A DNA stretch of 64,000 nucleotides from Exiguobacterium sp. RIT594 (GCF_003339585.1 NZ_QPKF01000001.1:1426001-1490000); one strand, 5' to 3'; shown: positions 1-8,805, counted from the first letter of the stretch. Translations and numbers: made by a program. Notes: generated by a model not told the origin, from the sequence alone.

Positions 1-368
1 TGGAACGTCACTTCATCCGGATTGTCTGATTCATTCGGTACCTTTGAATCTGGGTACAAATAAAATTCATACTTCAAATATTTCAGCTTCCCGCTTTTAT
101 CATATGTATTGGAATCGTTCAATTCACCACTGCAAAAAAGATTAACTTTCACCTCATCTTCTGAGCGGTCACACAGATGTTTTTTATAGTTCTTGCCATA
201 CATGACTTCCGCAACACTGGTCATCGAGGCATTCATTTTCAACTTTTTAAAGGTGTCATGCTGTGTTTCCTTTTTGGTTTTTGCCTCGGCTTTGTTTGAC
301 GGATAACTCGTCAATAATAGAACAAAGACCATGGACAAAGTCATTAGTCCTTTGATTATGTTTTTCAT
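1..368 (-). CDS. Partial secreted protein, function unknown (3' end outside window)
   Basis: An open frame runs from an ATG at 368 to the left edge without a stop, giving at least 122 residues. AAGGAG lies 9 bases before the ATG. The N-terminus (MKNIIKGLMTLSMVFVLLLT, then an alanine-containing AEA site near residue 28) is a signal peptide, so the protein should be exported. The mature part is lysine-rich and polar with two cysteines. A segment around residues 43-65 (FKKLKMNASMTSVAEVMYGK) loosely resembles the start of BLIP/SmpA-type repeats, where a short helix follows a MT/S..V motif; this is only a resemblance. I do not recognise the family. Confidence 0.75.
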   Translation of the reverse strand, partial: MKNIIKGLMTLSMVFVLLLTSYPSNKAEAKTKKETQHDTFKKLKMNASMTSVAEVMYGKNYKKHLCDRSEDEVKVNLFCSGELNDSNTYDKSGKLKYLKYEFYLYPDSKVPNESDNPDEVTF

Positions 369-391
369 ATTAAAATTCTCCTTCAACATCG

Positions 392-889
392 TTAATTAAC
401 AGAAATTAAATCATTCAACTGAACGATATGACTGCCCTTTTTTGCGTAATATTCGACCATCTCTGGAAGTTTCTTTTTGTCGTAACTTGTGATGCCGTCC
501 GTGATCACCGTCACGTCATACTCCAGTTTCCGTAAGTTAAAGCACGTCGATTTGACGCAAGCCGTTGCATCTCCACCGGTCAGATAAAAGCCGGTGATGT
601 CATGTTGCGCAATGAATGCTGCGAAGGCTTCACTTGTTAAGGCATTCCCCTTATATTTCGTGAAAATGTGATCCGACACGATCTTTAAATCCGGTGCCAA
701 CTCGGCACCACGCGTCCCGGTTTTAAACGTTCTTGTCCCGGCTGATAAATTCTCGTGCCGGATGTAGACCACATGCATGTCCTGTCCAACTGCCCAATCG
801 ATTGACTGATTGATCGTCCCGATGACTTCTTTGTAGTTTTTTGTCATGTCATTTTGAATATCGATGACGACCAAGGCTTTCTTTTGCAT
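392..889 (-). CDS. Isochorismatase-family cysteine hydrolase
   Basis: 165 residues, the usual length for a stand-alone isochorismatase-fold hydrolase. The catalytic triad is visible: Asp10 in VVIDIQND, a Lys at 78-80 (TKYKGNAL) and the nucleophile Cys111 in GGDATACVKST. The family covers nicotinamidases, N-carbamoyl hydrolases and related amidases; the substrate cannot be read from the sequence. I start at the ATG at 889 because AGGAGGAG sits 7 bases upstream; the open frame extends further but without a site. The gene is divergent from the acetyltransferase at 1000, with about 110 bases between them. Confidence 0.85.
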   Translation of the reverse strand: MQKKALVVIDIQNDMTKNYKEVIGTINQSIDWAVGQDMHVVYIRHENLSAGTRTFKTGTRGAELAPDLKIVSDHIFTKYKGNALTSEAFAAFIAQHDITGFYLTGGDATACVKSTCFNLRKLEYDVTVITDGITSYDKKKLPEMVEYYAKKGSHIVQLNDLISVN

Positions 890-999
890 GTAAACTCCTC
901 CTGAATGAATAAACGGATTTTTCGTTCTGATGAATGTTTCCGGTTCCGATCGAATAACGTACACTTGAGGTAAGAAGCAGATTAAAGGAGACATGCCGC

Positions 1000-1491
1000 G
1001 TGAAAGAAAAATATTATTTTGACGTCTTTCCTGAACTGACGAGCGAACGGCTCCTGTTAAGGGAAATCCGCTTAAGCGAAGCAAACCACATGATTGAAAT
1101 TACGGCCTATGACGGGCAACAGGCAGAAAACAGTCACGACGTCGTCCGGATCTTGAGTCAAATTGCTCTTGATTACCTCAACGGGGACGGCATCACGTGG
1201 GGACTGTACTTAAAGTCGACCGGCGAATTCATCGGCAACTGCTGTTTTTGCAGAGGCTACCAAAACAACATCGCCGAAATTGGTTATGTACTCAAAGCAG
1301 ACTTCCGCGGCCACGGCTACATGACGGAAGCTGTCAAAACGGTTACCCGATTTGGACTGCAGGACATGAAAGTCAAACAGGTTTGTGCCTATACCGCACC
1401 CGACAACCGGGCCTCGCAGTCCGTTCTCTTAACAGCCGGGTTCACGACAGGTAGTTGCAATCAAGACAGCCACCAGTTCATCTGTCAGTGA
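1000..1491 (+). CDS. GNAT N-acetyltransferase, RimJ/RimL-like
   Basis: 163 residues beginning at GTG, with AAGGAG 9 bases upstream. The order of elements is that of RimJ/RimL-type GNAT enzymes: TSERLLLREI at the N-terminus, WGLYLKSTGEFIGNC, the acceptor strand AEIGYVLKADFRGHGYMTEAV (acetyl-CoA loop R/Q-x-x-G-x-G/A around residues 104-110) and the C-terminal PDNRASQSVLLTAGF. Such enzymes acetylate protein N-termini or small amines with acetyl-CoA. The substrate is unknown. It ends just before the converging RtcB-like gene. Confidence 0.85.
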   Translation: MKEKYYFDVFPELTSERLLLREIRLSEANHMIEITAYDGQQAENSHDVVRILSQIALDYLNGDGITWGLYLKSTGEFIGNCCFCRGYQNNIAEIGYVLKADFRGHGYMTEAVKTVTRFGLQDMKVKQVCAYTAPDNRASQSVLLTAGFTTGSCNQDSHQFICQ

Positions 1492-1514
1492 GCAAGACGC
1501 CGGACTTTCGCCCA

Positions 1515-2705
1515 TCATTTTGCCTTAAAGTTATAAAGTGGTTTAATGACTTGGAGTAACTCAACCGTGTCCTCTGTGTTCCGGATGATTTCCTCCATCG
1601 GCTTATAGACAAACGGCGACTCATCGCGTGTCGATTCGACGACCGAACTCGACCAGACATCCTGCATCGTCTCCTCAAATTCCTTCAAGTCCACTGATTT
1701 GAAGGCTTTTGAGCGGGACATGATGCGTCCGGCTCCGTGGGGTGCGGAATAGTTCCAGTCCGGATTCCCTTTTCCTCTGACAATCAATGAACCATCGCGC
1801 ATGTTCATCGGAATGATGGCGACTTCACCGGCTTGCGCTGAAATCGCACCTTTCCGGAGAATCATCTGCTCGAGATCGATGTAGTTATGGATCGTATCAA
1901 ACTGTTCCGTGACCGACCAGCCCATCGCTTCAACAATGACGTCGGTCATCGCTTGACGGTTCAACGCTGCGTACTTTTGAGCGATTTTTAAGTCATGTAA
2001 GTAATTGTCCATATCGGAACCGGACACGTAGGCTAAATCTTTATTTGTTTCATTGAACTGACTCTTCAGCTCGACCAACGTTGTTTGAATGTCCTGCTCC
2101 CGACCCTGATCTTTCAGCGAGGCGACGATTGTTTCTGTATCGACCGTGAATTGTGAGCTTTCCGCCAGCTTTTGATAATGCTCGGCAATCGTTTTCCCGA
2201 GGTTTCGGCTGCCGGAATGAATGACGAGATACAGATTGTCTTCCTCGTCCGCATTCAGCTCGATGAAGTGGTTTCCACCGCCTAACGTGCCGATTGATAA
2301 TCGGGCCCGTGTTTCGTTAAATGGTGCCAACACTTGATCAAACGGAATCTGTTCCGACAACCGATGCGGCTGATTACGGACGGACATGCCACTCGGCACC
2401 AGTTCCTGAATTGTTGCATCCAGTTTGTCATAGTCGATGCCGGCTGTTTCGTTTCGTATAATCTGTGTACATAACATCCCGCAACCGATATCCACCCCAA
2501 CGAGATTCGGCACGACTTTATCGTGAATCCGCATTGTTGTTCCGATGACCGATCCCTTGCCCGCGTGACAATCGGGCATGATTCGGACATTCCCGTCGAC
2601 GGCAATATTTTCATTCAGCATGCCTGTCACCTGTTCAATCGTCATATCATCGACATTATGTGTAAAAATTTTCGCTTCGCCGTATTTTCCACGGATCGTC
2701 TTCAT
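1515..2705 (-). CDS. rtcB: RtcB-like RNA-splicing ligase
   Basis: 396 residues. RtcB enzymes join 2',3'-cyclic phosphate or 3'-phosphate RNA ends to 5'-OH ends using GTP and Mn2+. Family motifs appear in order: PDCHAGKG, VGVDIGCGM (metal Cys), GGGNHFIE, HSGSRNLGK and, near the C-terminus, APHGAGRIMSR, which carries the histidine that is guanylylated. This is the shorter bacterial RtcB form. The start is the ATG at 2705, preceded by GGGGAG with a 6-base spacer; the frame is open for 12 more codons without a comparable site. No RtcA or archease gene is nearby, so the cellular target is open (RNA repair is the family expectation). Confidence 0.9.
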   Translation of the reverse strand: MKTIRGKYGEAKIFTHNVDDMTIEQVTGMLNENIAVDGNVRIMPDCHAGKGSVIGTTMRIHDKVVPNLVGVDIGCGMLCTQIIRNETAGIDYDKLDATIQELVPSGMSVRNQPHRLSEQIPFDQVLAPFNETRARLSIGTLGGGNHFIELNADEEDNLYLVIHSGSRNLGKTIAEHYQKLAESSQFTVDTETIVASLKDQGREQDIQTTLVELKSQFNETNKDLAYVSGSDMDNYLHDLKIAQKYAALNRQAMTDVIVEAMGWSVTEQFDTIHNYIDLEQMILRKGAISAQAGEVAIIPMNMRDGSLIVRGKGNPDWNYSAPHGAGRIMSRSKAFKSVDLKEFEETMQDVWSSSVVESTRDESPFVYKPMEEIIRNTEDTVELLQVIKPLYNFKAK

Positions 2706-2770
2706 CTTGTTCTCCCCCTGTTCACTCCACTCTTTTTTCAAGTATCCTACAAAATCCCTTTTTTAACAAT

Positions 2771-3589
2771 TTATTCTCGTTCGTGAACAATTGTCAGAAA
2801 TTGTTGCGTTAAGGCGGATTGCCCGTCTTCCGTCAACCAGACAAGAGCCGTCGTACTCGTCGCGTCCGGTAACCGTTCCTGAACAAGTCCCGTCATGTCG
2901 AGCTCGCGAAGTGTACTTTCCGGTAACAGTGTCACGGCTTGTCCGCACCGGACAAGTCCAATCAAGGTCAAGACGTCGGAACAGGTTTCCTGCGAGACGA
3001 CCCCGAACTGCTGGCTGAGCGTCTGAAAGACTCCCAGTCCTTCCTGACTCGGAATAATGACGTCGGCGTCCGGGAAATCAGGATGATGGACTCGGTAAAA
3101 TGGTTCCTCTTCCATCCACTCGATCGTGACCCCTTGCGCCTCAATCGGCAGCCGGACGAGTGCCACGTCGATCGCATGATCCTTCAAACGATCAATCAAG
3201 GCAGCGGACTCGCCCTGATGAATTTGCAACGTGATCCGGGGATGTCGTCGTTTCATCTCTTGCACCCATCCCGTCAATCGACCGGCGGACAACGTATTGA
3301 CCCCGATCCGTAAGATGCCGGTCCGTCCTTCCTTGATGTCACTGACTTCAATCCGGGTTTCCGCTTCATACCGCAACAAGGAGACGGCCCGTTCATACAG
3401 CCGCTCGCCGCTCGCCGTAATCCGGATGCCGCGTCCCGCCCGTTCAATCAGCCGTACACCAAGCAACTCTTCCATCTTCCGAATTTGTTGGGTCAACGCA
3501 GGCTGTGCCATCCGCAGTCGTTCCGCCGCCCGTGTGACGGATTGTTCTTCAACGACCGCGCAAAAATACCGATATTGGCGTAAATCCAT
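2771..3589 (-). CDS. LysR-family transcriptional regulator
   Basis: 272 residues. The N-terminal winged helix-turn-helix is typical (MDLRQYRYFCAVVEEQSVTRAAERLRMAQPALTQQIRKMEELLG in register), followed by a periplasmic-binding-like effector domain from about residue 90. Several in-frame ATGs lie at the start; the one at 3589 is chosen because AAAGAG is 9 bases upstream and LysR proteins normally begin M-x-L-R-x-Y. It is divergent from the permease at 3696 and probably regulates it, with inverted repeats in the shared promoter region. The effector is unknown; a purine or pyrimidine is a guess from the neighbour. Confidence 0.88.
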   Translation of the reverse strand: MDLRQYRYFCAVVEEQSVTRAAERLRMAQPALTQQIRKMEELLGVRLIERAGRGIRITASGERLYERAVSLLRYEAETRIEVSDIKEGRTGILRIGVNTLSAGRLTGWVQEMKRRHPRITLQIHQGESAALIDRLKDHAIDVALVRLPIEAQGVTIEWMEEEPFYRVHHPDFPDADVIIPSQEGLGVFQTLSQQFGVVSQETCSDVLTLIGLVRCGQAVTLLPESTLRELDMTGLVQERLPDATSTTALVWLTEDGQSALTQQFLTIVHERE

Positions 3590-3617
3590 ATTCATCATCT
3601 CTTTCATATGTTTTTAG

Positions 3618-3673
3618 TCATAAATATGTATGAATCATAACATCAATCATATGATACGATGCTGAAATCAGCG
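3618..3673. promoter_or_regulatory. Divergent LysR/permease promoter region with inverted repeats
   Basis: Three dyads occur between the divergent genes: TCATA-6-TATGA at 3618-3633, which has the T-N11-A layout of LysR boxes; the perfect palindrome ATCATATGAT at 3646-3655; and GCTGA-AA-TCAGC at 3661-3672. A LysR-type regulator is encoded on one side. Which dyad is bound is not decided by sequence alone. Confidence 0.35.
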
Positions 3674-3695
3674 ATTTTTAAAGGAGACGATTTTT

Positions 3696-4934
3696 GTGAA
3701 ACGTACGACGTCCACGGTCCAGTGGATTATTTTCTTATTAGCCAATACGATTGCCTTGCCAATCGTCGTCGCGAGCCTGTTTGACCTCTCAAGTGTCGAG
3801 ACGGCCGCACTTGTTCAACGATCCTTCTTTGTTGGAGGAATCGCCTGTTTCCTTCACGGAACGTTTGGTCACCGGTTACCGATCGTATCCGGTCCGGCCG
3901 GTTCATGGGTCAGTATCTTTGTTGTCATCGCCGCGTTGCCGGTCGATTCAAAGACGGCCTTCACGATTGCGATGGCCGCTGTCGTCATCGCCGGCATTGT
4001 CCTGATTTTCCTCGGGTTGACGGGATGGACGCGCTTTTTATTACCGGTCTTTACGCCGCTCGTCAGCGGAACGTTTTTGCTTTTATTATGTATTCAATTG
4101 ACCGGCGTCATGCTCGGTGCCGTTCTCGCCGTCGAAGCAACACGTCTTGCCGGCATGCTGACATTCCTGCTCGTCCTTGGACTCAGCCAGTTTGGTCCGG
4201 CACGTCTCCGGCCATTCGCCTTGATGATCGGCATCGTCGTCGGCTGGTTGGTCAGCCGTCCGTCGTTACCGGAAGCGTCCGGTGTCTTCGCCGTTCCGAC
4301 GGCTTTACCGTTCGGGATGCCGCAATTTGACGGCAGTGCGTTTCTCGTCGCGATTCCGTTTGCGATTCTTTTGATCGTCAACCTGATTGCCGCGCTCAGC
4401 GCCGTCGAAGCGACGATTCAGAAAAAAGGGGCCTTGAATCAAGGACTGACCATCGAAGGAATCATTCACTTGATCGCGGCGACGTTCTCGACGCTCGTTC
4501 CGGTCCCGTTGCCGATCACAAGTGGTTTCATCGCCCAGACGGGAAGTAAGGAACGCCGGCCATTTTTGATTGCCTCACTTGTCATCGCCCTGATCGGGTT
4601 TTTCCCGAGCATCATCGGGATCATCGCAACATTGCCCCGCAGTGTCGCCAGTGCGGCTTTGCTCGCAACGTTACCGCACATGTTCCTGATTGCCTGGCAG
4701 TCCGCTGAAAGCAGTATGACGACCAGTCGCCGGAAGCATGCTTTTGCGATTTGTGCCGTCATCGGCATCAGTATCTTATTGCAATCGACGGTCCTGGCGG
4801 AAATCCTCCCGTTGACGTTACGTCCATTCTTCAGTAACGGCTTATTGATCGGTACGATGCTTGTGCTCGGTTTTGAAGTCATCGAGCGTTTGCGTTCACG
4901 ACGTGATGCTAAATCTGATCGACTTGCCAGTTGA
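3696..4934 (+). CDS. Xanthine/uracil permease-family (NCS2-like) transporter
   Basis: 412 residues, almost entirely hydrophobic with about 12 predicted membrane segments and only short polar loops. The architecture and glycine/proline-rich segments (LPIVSGPAGSWVSIFVV near residue 60, LPITSGFIAQTGSKERRP near residue 275) match nucleobase permeases of the NCS2/BenE-like group. It would import a purine or pyrimidine with protons across the cytoplasmic membrane. Start is GTG at 3696 with AAGGAG 9 bases upstream. Transcription is divergent from the LysR gene, the likely regulator, and ends at a clear terminator. Benzoate-type substrates are an alternative. Confidence 0.8.
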   Translation: MKRTTSTVQWIIFLLANTIALPIVVASLFDLSSVETAALVQRSFFVGGIACFLHGTFGHRLPIVSGPAGSWVSIFVVIAALPVDSKTAFTIAMAAVVIAGIVLIFLGLTGWTRFLLPVFTPLVSGTFLLLLCIQLTGVMLGAVLAVEATRLAGMLTFLLVLGLSQFGPARLRPFALMIGIVVGWLVSRPSLPEASGVFAVPTALPFGMPQFDGSAFLVAIPFAILLIVNLIAALSAVEATIQKKGALNQGLTIEGIIHLIAATFSTLVPVPLPITSGFIAQTGSKERRPFLIASLVIALIGFFPSIIGIIATLPRSVASAALLATLPHMFLIAWQSAESSMTTSRRKHAFAICAVIGISILLQSTVLAEILPLTLRPFFSNGLLIGTMLVLGFEVIERLRSRRDAKSDRLAS

Positions 4935-4949
4935 TTTGTACGTCAAAGT

Positions 4950-4993
4950 AAAATCCCCACTTTCTCGCAAAATGCGACAGAGTGGGGATTTTG
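4950..4993. terminator. Rho-independent terminator, usable in both directions
   Basis: AAAATCCCCACT and AGTGGGGATTTT form a 12-base stem, between the permease end and the converging MBL gene. Confidence 0.85.
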
Positions 4994-5073
4994 TGTTTGA
5001 AATCATATGAAAACAGTCTATTAAACTCGGCTTCTTCCCGTGACTCCTACAGGAAAAGAATACGAGGATTACT

Positions 5074-6168
5074 TTATCGTACCTCGCGCCACCATTTACG
5101 CGTCTGGCTCGTAGCCGTAACACTTTCACCAATCATCGGGGTCACGACCGGTACGTCGTGTTTCGCTGCTTCCTTCAGGACGCGTTCAACCGGTTCGAAC
5201 CACGGATGAAACGCCAGCGTAAACGCCGACCAGTGGACGGGAATCATCACGTCCCCTTTGACATCGAGATGCGCGGCGAGCGTCTGTTCCGGCAACATAT
5301 GCGAACTCGACCAACGGGTGTCGTATTGTCCGCATTCCATGATCGTTAAATCAAACGGACCATATTGTTCCCCAATGGCTTTGAAGTGAGGACCATACCC
5401 GCTGTCGCCGCTGAAGAAGATTTTTTTCGAGCCCTCAATCACCCATGACGCCCAAAGCGTCGAAAATTGATCGAGCCCGTTGCGACCAGAGTAGTGCCGG
5501 GCCGGTGTTGCCGTCAGGCGGAGACCGTTCGTCTCAACCGATTCATGCCAATCGAGTTCCGTAATCCGGGCCGGATCGACACCCCAGCCTTTCAGACGAC
5601 TCGCGACACCAAGCGGGACGATGAATTGACCGACACGATCTTTTAACGCCAGGACCGAATGATAATCCAAGTGATCATAATGGTCATGTGAATAGATGAC
5701 GAGATCAATCGGTGGTAAGGCATCCAGATCGACCTGTGCCGTCGTCTGGAACCGTCCACCCCCGAGTTTCGGGAACGGTGACGGAGCACGTCCGAGCATC
5801 GGATCAAAGAAAATCGTCTGCTGATCGAGTTCAAGCAGGAACGCCGAGTGACCGAACCAGGTTACGCGCGGTTCCGTTCCGTCCGTCCGTTGTTCAAACG
5901 GAACAACCGGCAACGGTTTGACCGGTTTTAACGACGGCAGCTCCCGTCCGTAATCTTTTAAGATACTTTTCATTGTGTCCCATTCCATCTTTAATTGGAA
6001 TGGCAGTTCATTTTGAAACTTTCCGTTCGAAAACTGAGCCGAACGGGCATAACGCTGTTGATCTGTCTTCGATGGTCGGCGACCGAACAACGGATAACGG
6101 GTCATGAAGACCGCTCCGAGAACGCCGAGACCAGCGAGTGTTGCGAGTGTTGCGACTGTTTTTTTCAT
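5074..6168 (-). CDS. MBL-fold metallohydrolase, NAPE-PLD/UlaG-like, membrane-anchored
   Basis: 364 residues. A hydrophobic N-terminus (about residues 4-23) looks like an uncleaved anchor, so the enzyme probably faces the cell exterior. The zinc site motif HDHYDHLD is near residue 160, WFGHSAFLLEL precedes it, and later metal ligands lie in ARHYSGRN, FSGDSGYG and PVHWSAF. This order matches the NAPE-PLD-like/UlaG-like branch, whose members hydrolyse phosphodiesters or lactones. The substrate is unknown. AGAGGTG lies 7 bases before the ATG. It is a single-gene unit. Confidence 0.85.
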   Translation of the reverse strand: MKKTVATLATLAGLGVLGAVFMTRYPLFGRRPSKTDQQRYARSAQFSNGKFQNELPFQLKMEWDTMKSILKDYGRELPSLKPVKPLPVVPFEQRTDGTEPRVTWFGHSAFLLELDQQTIFFDPMLGRAPSPFPKLGGGRFQTTAQVDLDALPPIDLVIYSHDHYDHLDYHSVLALKDRVGQFIVPLGVASRLKGWGVDPARITELDWHESVETNGLRLTATPARHYSGRNGLDQFSTLWASWVIEGSKKIFFSGDSGYGPHFKAIGEQYGPFDLTIMECGQYDTRWSSSHMLPEQTLAAHLDVKGDVMIPVHWSAFTLAFHPWFEPVERVLKEAAKHDVPVVTPMIGESVTATSQTRKWWREVR

Positions 6169-6244
6169 TTTTCTTCACCTCTTTGATACGTTCAGTATAG
6201 CACCGGCGATTTTTAAAGCGGTAATGAACAAACTTCACTTCTCA

Positions 6245-6281
6245 AAAAAAGACGCCAAACTGAAAAGCTCAGCTTGGCGTC
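6245..6281 (-). terminator. Terminator of the histidine-rich stress protein gene
   Basis: GACGCCAA ... TTGGCGTC stem followed on the minus strand by seven T. Confidence 0.85.
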
Positions 6282-6289
6282 CCGGTTTA

Positions 6290-6772
6290 TTAATCTACAT
6301 CGTCGGCTTTCCATTTTGAACGGTCGCTCTTGTCGTGATCATCCGAATGCTCTGATTCATAATCATTGATGCCCGGATTTGCGACTTTTCCGCCGTGACG
6401 GTCATTCTCATCGTTAGAATGATCATGTAAATGGTCGTGATCATGGTCGTGATTGTGATCATGTGTATGGTCATGTTCATCGTGCCGGTCTTTTGCGAAC
6501 AATGCGATTCCTCCCCGCTCGACTTCCTGGTAATGGCGTTCCGCTTCATGATCGGAATGACCGACCCGCTTTAGTGTTTCCCGAAGCGGCGGCTCATGAC
6601 TGAACTTTGATTTGATTTGGTCGATCCAGGACGCACCCGATGTTTCATCTGTTGCATCATCCCGTCCCACTACTGAAAAATCAGAATCTTTATGTCCTTG
6701 CTGTTTTAGTGCTTGCATTTTTTGATGTAAACTCGATTCATCATGAAAAATGCCGATAAATTTTTTCGCCAT
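6290..6772 (-). CDS. General stress protein (YflT/GspM-type domain) with histidine-rich tail
   Basis: 160 residues. Residues 1-90 (MAKKFIGIFHDESSLHQKMQ..., then HSDHEAERHYQEVERGGIALFA) resemble the YflT-type domain of Bacillus heat/general stress proteins. Residues about 96-120 are an alternating Asp-His run of more than ten histidines, followed by an acidic tail. Such runs bind Zn, Ni or Co. The start is uncertain: AGAGGA is 12 bases from the ATG at 6772 and 6 bases from an upstream in-frame TTG at 6778. Function is presumably stress-related; a metal-buffering role for the tail is inference. Confidence 0.75.
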   Translation of the reverse strand: MAKKFIGIFHDESSLHQKMQALKQQGHKDSDFSVVGRDDATDETSGASWIDQIKSKFSHEPPLRETLKRVGHSDHEAERHYQEVERGGIALFAKDRHDEHDHTHDHNHDHDHDHLHDHSNDENDRHGGKVANPGINDYESEHSDDHDKSDRSKWKADDVD

Positions 6773-6848
6773 CGTCAACACCATTCCTCTCACAGAGATA
6801 TGAATTTACAGACTCCAATTTTTACCCTTCTTTTCGGATCTCAAAACG

Positions 6849-6886
6849 AAAAAAACGTATCTTCCGGTGAACCGAAAGATACGTTT
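6849..6886 (-). terminator. Terminator of prfC
   Basis: AACGTATCTT ... AAGATACGTT stem with a T-run on the minus strand. Confidence 0.85.
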
Positions 6887-6893
6887 TAACAGA

Positions 6894-8480
6894 TTAGTCT
6901 TTGAGTAATTGTGGTGAATCAACGAGTGTGATGACACCGTCGTTTTTCTGAACGAATCGTTCGTAGACGAAATCATTCGCAAACAAGAGAACCGGGTTTT
7001 CCCAGCGGTCGTAGACGAGGACAGTCCGTGAATCCGTCAACTTCTTGACTTCACTGATTTCTGTCACTTTGACCCACTTCGCAACCTGGAAGTTTGCCGC
7101 ATCTTTTAAGATGTCTACGCCGTATTCCCCTTTGAGACGGTGTTCGAAGACTTCGAATTGAAGTTGTCCGATCGCGCCGAGGATGATTTCGTTGTATTCC
7201 GTCTTATAGACTTGAATGGCTCCTTCTTGTGCGAGCTGTTCGACACCTTTTTGGAACTGTTTTGATTTCAGGGCGTTTTTCGTAAAAACTTTCAGGAACA
7301 GTTCCGGTGCGAACGTCGGCAAGGCCTCGTACTGCAGGCTCGGATCACCGTTCGTGATTGTATCGCCGATTTGGTAGTTGCCGGAATCGTACAGACCGAT
7401 GACATCGCCGGCAAACGCTTCGTTGACCGTTTCCCGCTCATCTGCCATGAACTGTGTCGATTGCGACAGCTTCATCTTTTTGCCGGTCCGCGTCAGGACG
7501 ACTTCCATCCCACGGTCGAACTTACCGGTACAAATCCGGACGAACGCGATCCGGTCACGGTGATTCGGGTTCATGTTTGCTTGGATTTTGAAGACAAAAC
7601 CGCTGAAGAAATCTTGTGCCGGCTCGATTTGTCCTTTGTTCGACTCACGCGGAGTCGGTGACGGTGACAAGTTGAGATAATGCTCAAGCAACGGTGTGAT
7701 CCCGAAGTCGACTAAGGCAGAACCGAAGAAGACCGGAGTCAATTCACCTTTCGCAATCAATTCTTCATTGTATTCATTGCCGGCTCCGTCGAGTAAATCA
7801 ACTTCGTCGACTAACGTGTCGTACATTTCATTGTTGATCGTTGAGGCTAACTGATCGTTTGCGAGTCCTTCTTCGCCGAGATCAATCGTCAGACGATCGT
7901 TTTTAAAGCAGTGGAACTTCTCGTTGACACGGTCGTAGACACCTTCGAACTGTTGTCCGGATCCTGCAGGCCATGTGACCGCAACCGACGGAATCCCGAG
8001 GACTTCTTCGAGCTCTTCCATCAATTCGAGCGGGTCACGTGCTTGACGGTCCATCTTGTTGATGAAAGTAAAGATCGGAATACCACGCATCCGGCAGACC
8101 TGGAACAGTTTCTTCGTTTGGGACTCGATCCCTTTCGCCGCATCGATGACCATGATCGCCGAGTCGACGGCTGTCAGGATCCGGTATGTGTCTTCCCCGA
8201 AATCGGAGTGACCCGGTGTATCCATGATCGAGACGATTTTTTTGTCATATTCGAACTGCATGACGGAAGAAGTAACGGAGATTCCCCGTTGTTTTTCGAT
8301 CTCCATCCAGTCGGATTTCGCAAATTTCGAGTTTTTCCGTGCCTTGACGGATCCGGCTTCGCGGATTGCTCCACCGTGGAGCAAGAATTTTTCAGTTAAT
8401 GTCGTTTTCCCGGCATCCGGGTGGGAGATGATGCCGAAGATCCGGCGTTTCTCGACTTCGGTTTGAAGTAGTTTTGTCAT
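6894..8480 (-). CDS. prfC: Peptide chain release factor 3
   Basis: 528 residues, full family length. RF3 is a translational GTPase that removes RF1/RF2 from the ribosome after termination. The G domain is complete: SHPDAGKTTLTEKFLL (P-loop), MDTPGHSDFG, FINKMDRQARDP (NKxD). The RF3-specific stretch GSVKARKNSKFAKSDWMEIEKQRGISVTSS distinguishes it from EF-G. A beta-barrel domain and a C-terminal domain follow. Start ATG at 8480 with AAAGGA about 10 bases upstream. It is monocistronic and divergent from the leader of the MFS gene. Confidence 0.95.
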   Translation of the reverse strand: MTKLLQTEVEKRRIFGIISHPDAGKTTLTEKFLLHGGAIREAGSVKARKNSKFAKSDWMEIEKQRGISVTSSVMQFEYDKKIVSIMDTPGHSDFGEDTYRILTAVDSAIMVIDAAKGIESQTKKLFQVCRMRGIPIFTFINKMDRQARDPLELMEELEEVLGIPSVAVTWPAGSGQQFEGVYDRVNEKFHCFKNDRLTIDLGEEGLANDQLASTINNEMYDTLVDEVDLLDGAGNEYNEELIAKGELTPVFFGSALVDFGITPLLEHYLNLSPSPTPRESNKGQIEPAQDFFSGFVFKIQANMNPNHRDRIAFVRICTGKFDRGMEVVLTRTGKKMKLSQSTQFMADERETVNEAFAGDVIGLYDSGNYQIGDTITNGDPSLQYEALPTFAPELFLKVFTKNALKSKQFQKGVEQLAQEGAIQVYKTEYNEIILGAIGQLQFEVFEHRLKGEYGVDILKDAANFQVAKWVKVTEISEVKKLTDSRTVLVYDRWENPVLLFANDFVYERFVQKNDGVITLVDSPQLLKD

Positions 8481-8606
8481 GTATATTAATTCCTTTCACC
8501 TATATATTCAACCTCGATACAGATACTTTTTCGCAACTAGTCTATCATACCGAATTTTCGCAGTCTCGTCCATTTCACATTGTTGACTTAATTTTCAGAT
8601 TTTGTA

Positions 8607-8636
8607 TTGACAACCCAGCCTGATGTTCTATACGAT
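8607..8636 (+). promoter_or_regulatory. Candidate promoter of the leader peptide-MFS transcript
   Basis: TTGACA at 8607-8612 is followed after 16-18 bases by TATACG/TACGAT. The transcript would start near 8643, about 30 bases before the leader peptide start. Confidence 0.55.
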
Positions 8637-8675
8637 GACGAGGAAGTTACTATTACAAGAAGGAGGAGACGTACA

Positions 8676-8747
8676 ATGTCACAATCATTTAATCAGCAAC
8701 AACCGATTTACGTATTGGCTACAACTGTACGTCACCCAATCGTTTAA
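8676..8747 (+). CDS. 23-residue leader peptide of the MFS exporter gene
   Basis: A 23-codon frame starts at ATG 8676, 7 bases after an unusually strong AGGAGGAG, and ends with TAA at 8745-8747. The peptide begins MSQSFNQQQP and ends YVLATTVRHPIV. It lies between a promoter and a rho-independent terminator that itself precedes the MFS gene. This layout (translated short peptide, then alternative hairpins, then resistance-type gene) is that of ribosome-stalling attenuators controlling drug efflux or resistance genes in Firmicutes. The segment before the stop, with Arg-His-Pro, would be the candidate stall site. The peptide itself is not one I recognise. Confidence 0.7.
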   Translation: MSQSFNQQQPIYVLATTVRHPIV

Positions 8748-8761
8748 TTTTCAATTAAGCA

Positions 8762-8794
8762 GGGTGTACGTATGCGTATACGTACATGCTGCCC
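8762..8794 (+). promoter_or_regulatory. Leader hairpin upstream of attenuator
   Basis: GTACGTAT-GCGT-ATACGTAC forms a perfect 8-base stem, extended by GGG/CCC at the base. Its GCGTAT can also pair, with two wobbles, to GTATGC at 8811-8816 in the terminator's 5' arm, allowing a mutually exclusive fold. Confidence 0.6.
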
Positions 8795-8805
8795 TCTTAT
8801 ATCAG

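Noticed and set aside
6420-6480. Short cat/gat tandem repeat, considered as a non-coding satellite or CRISPR-like array
   Set aside because: It is in frame and encodes the Asp-His tail of the stress protein; units are 6 bases with no spacers.
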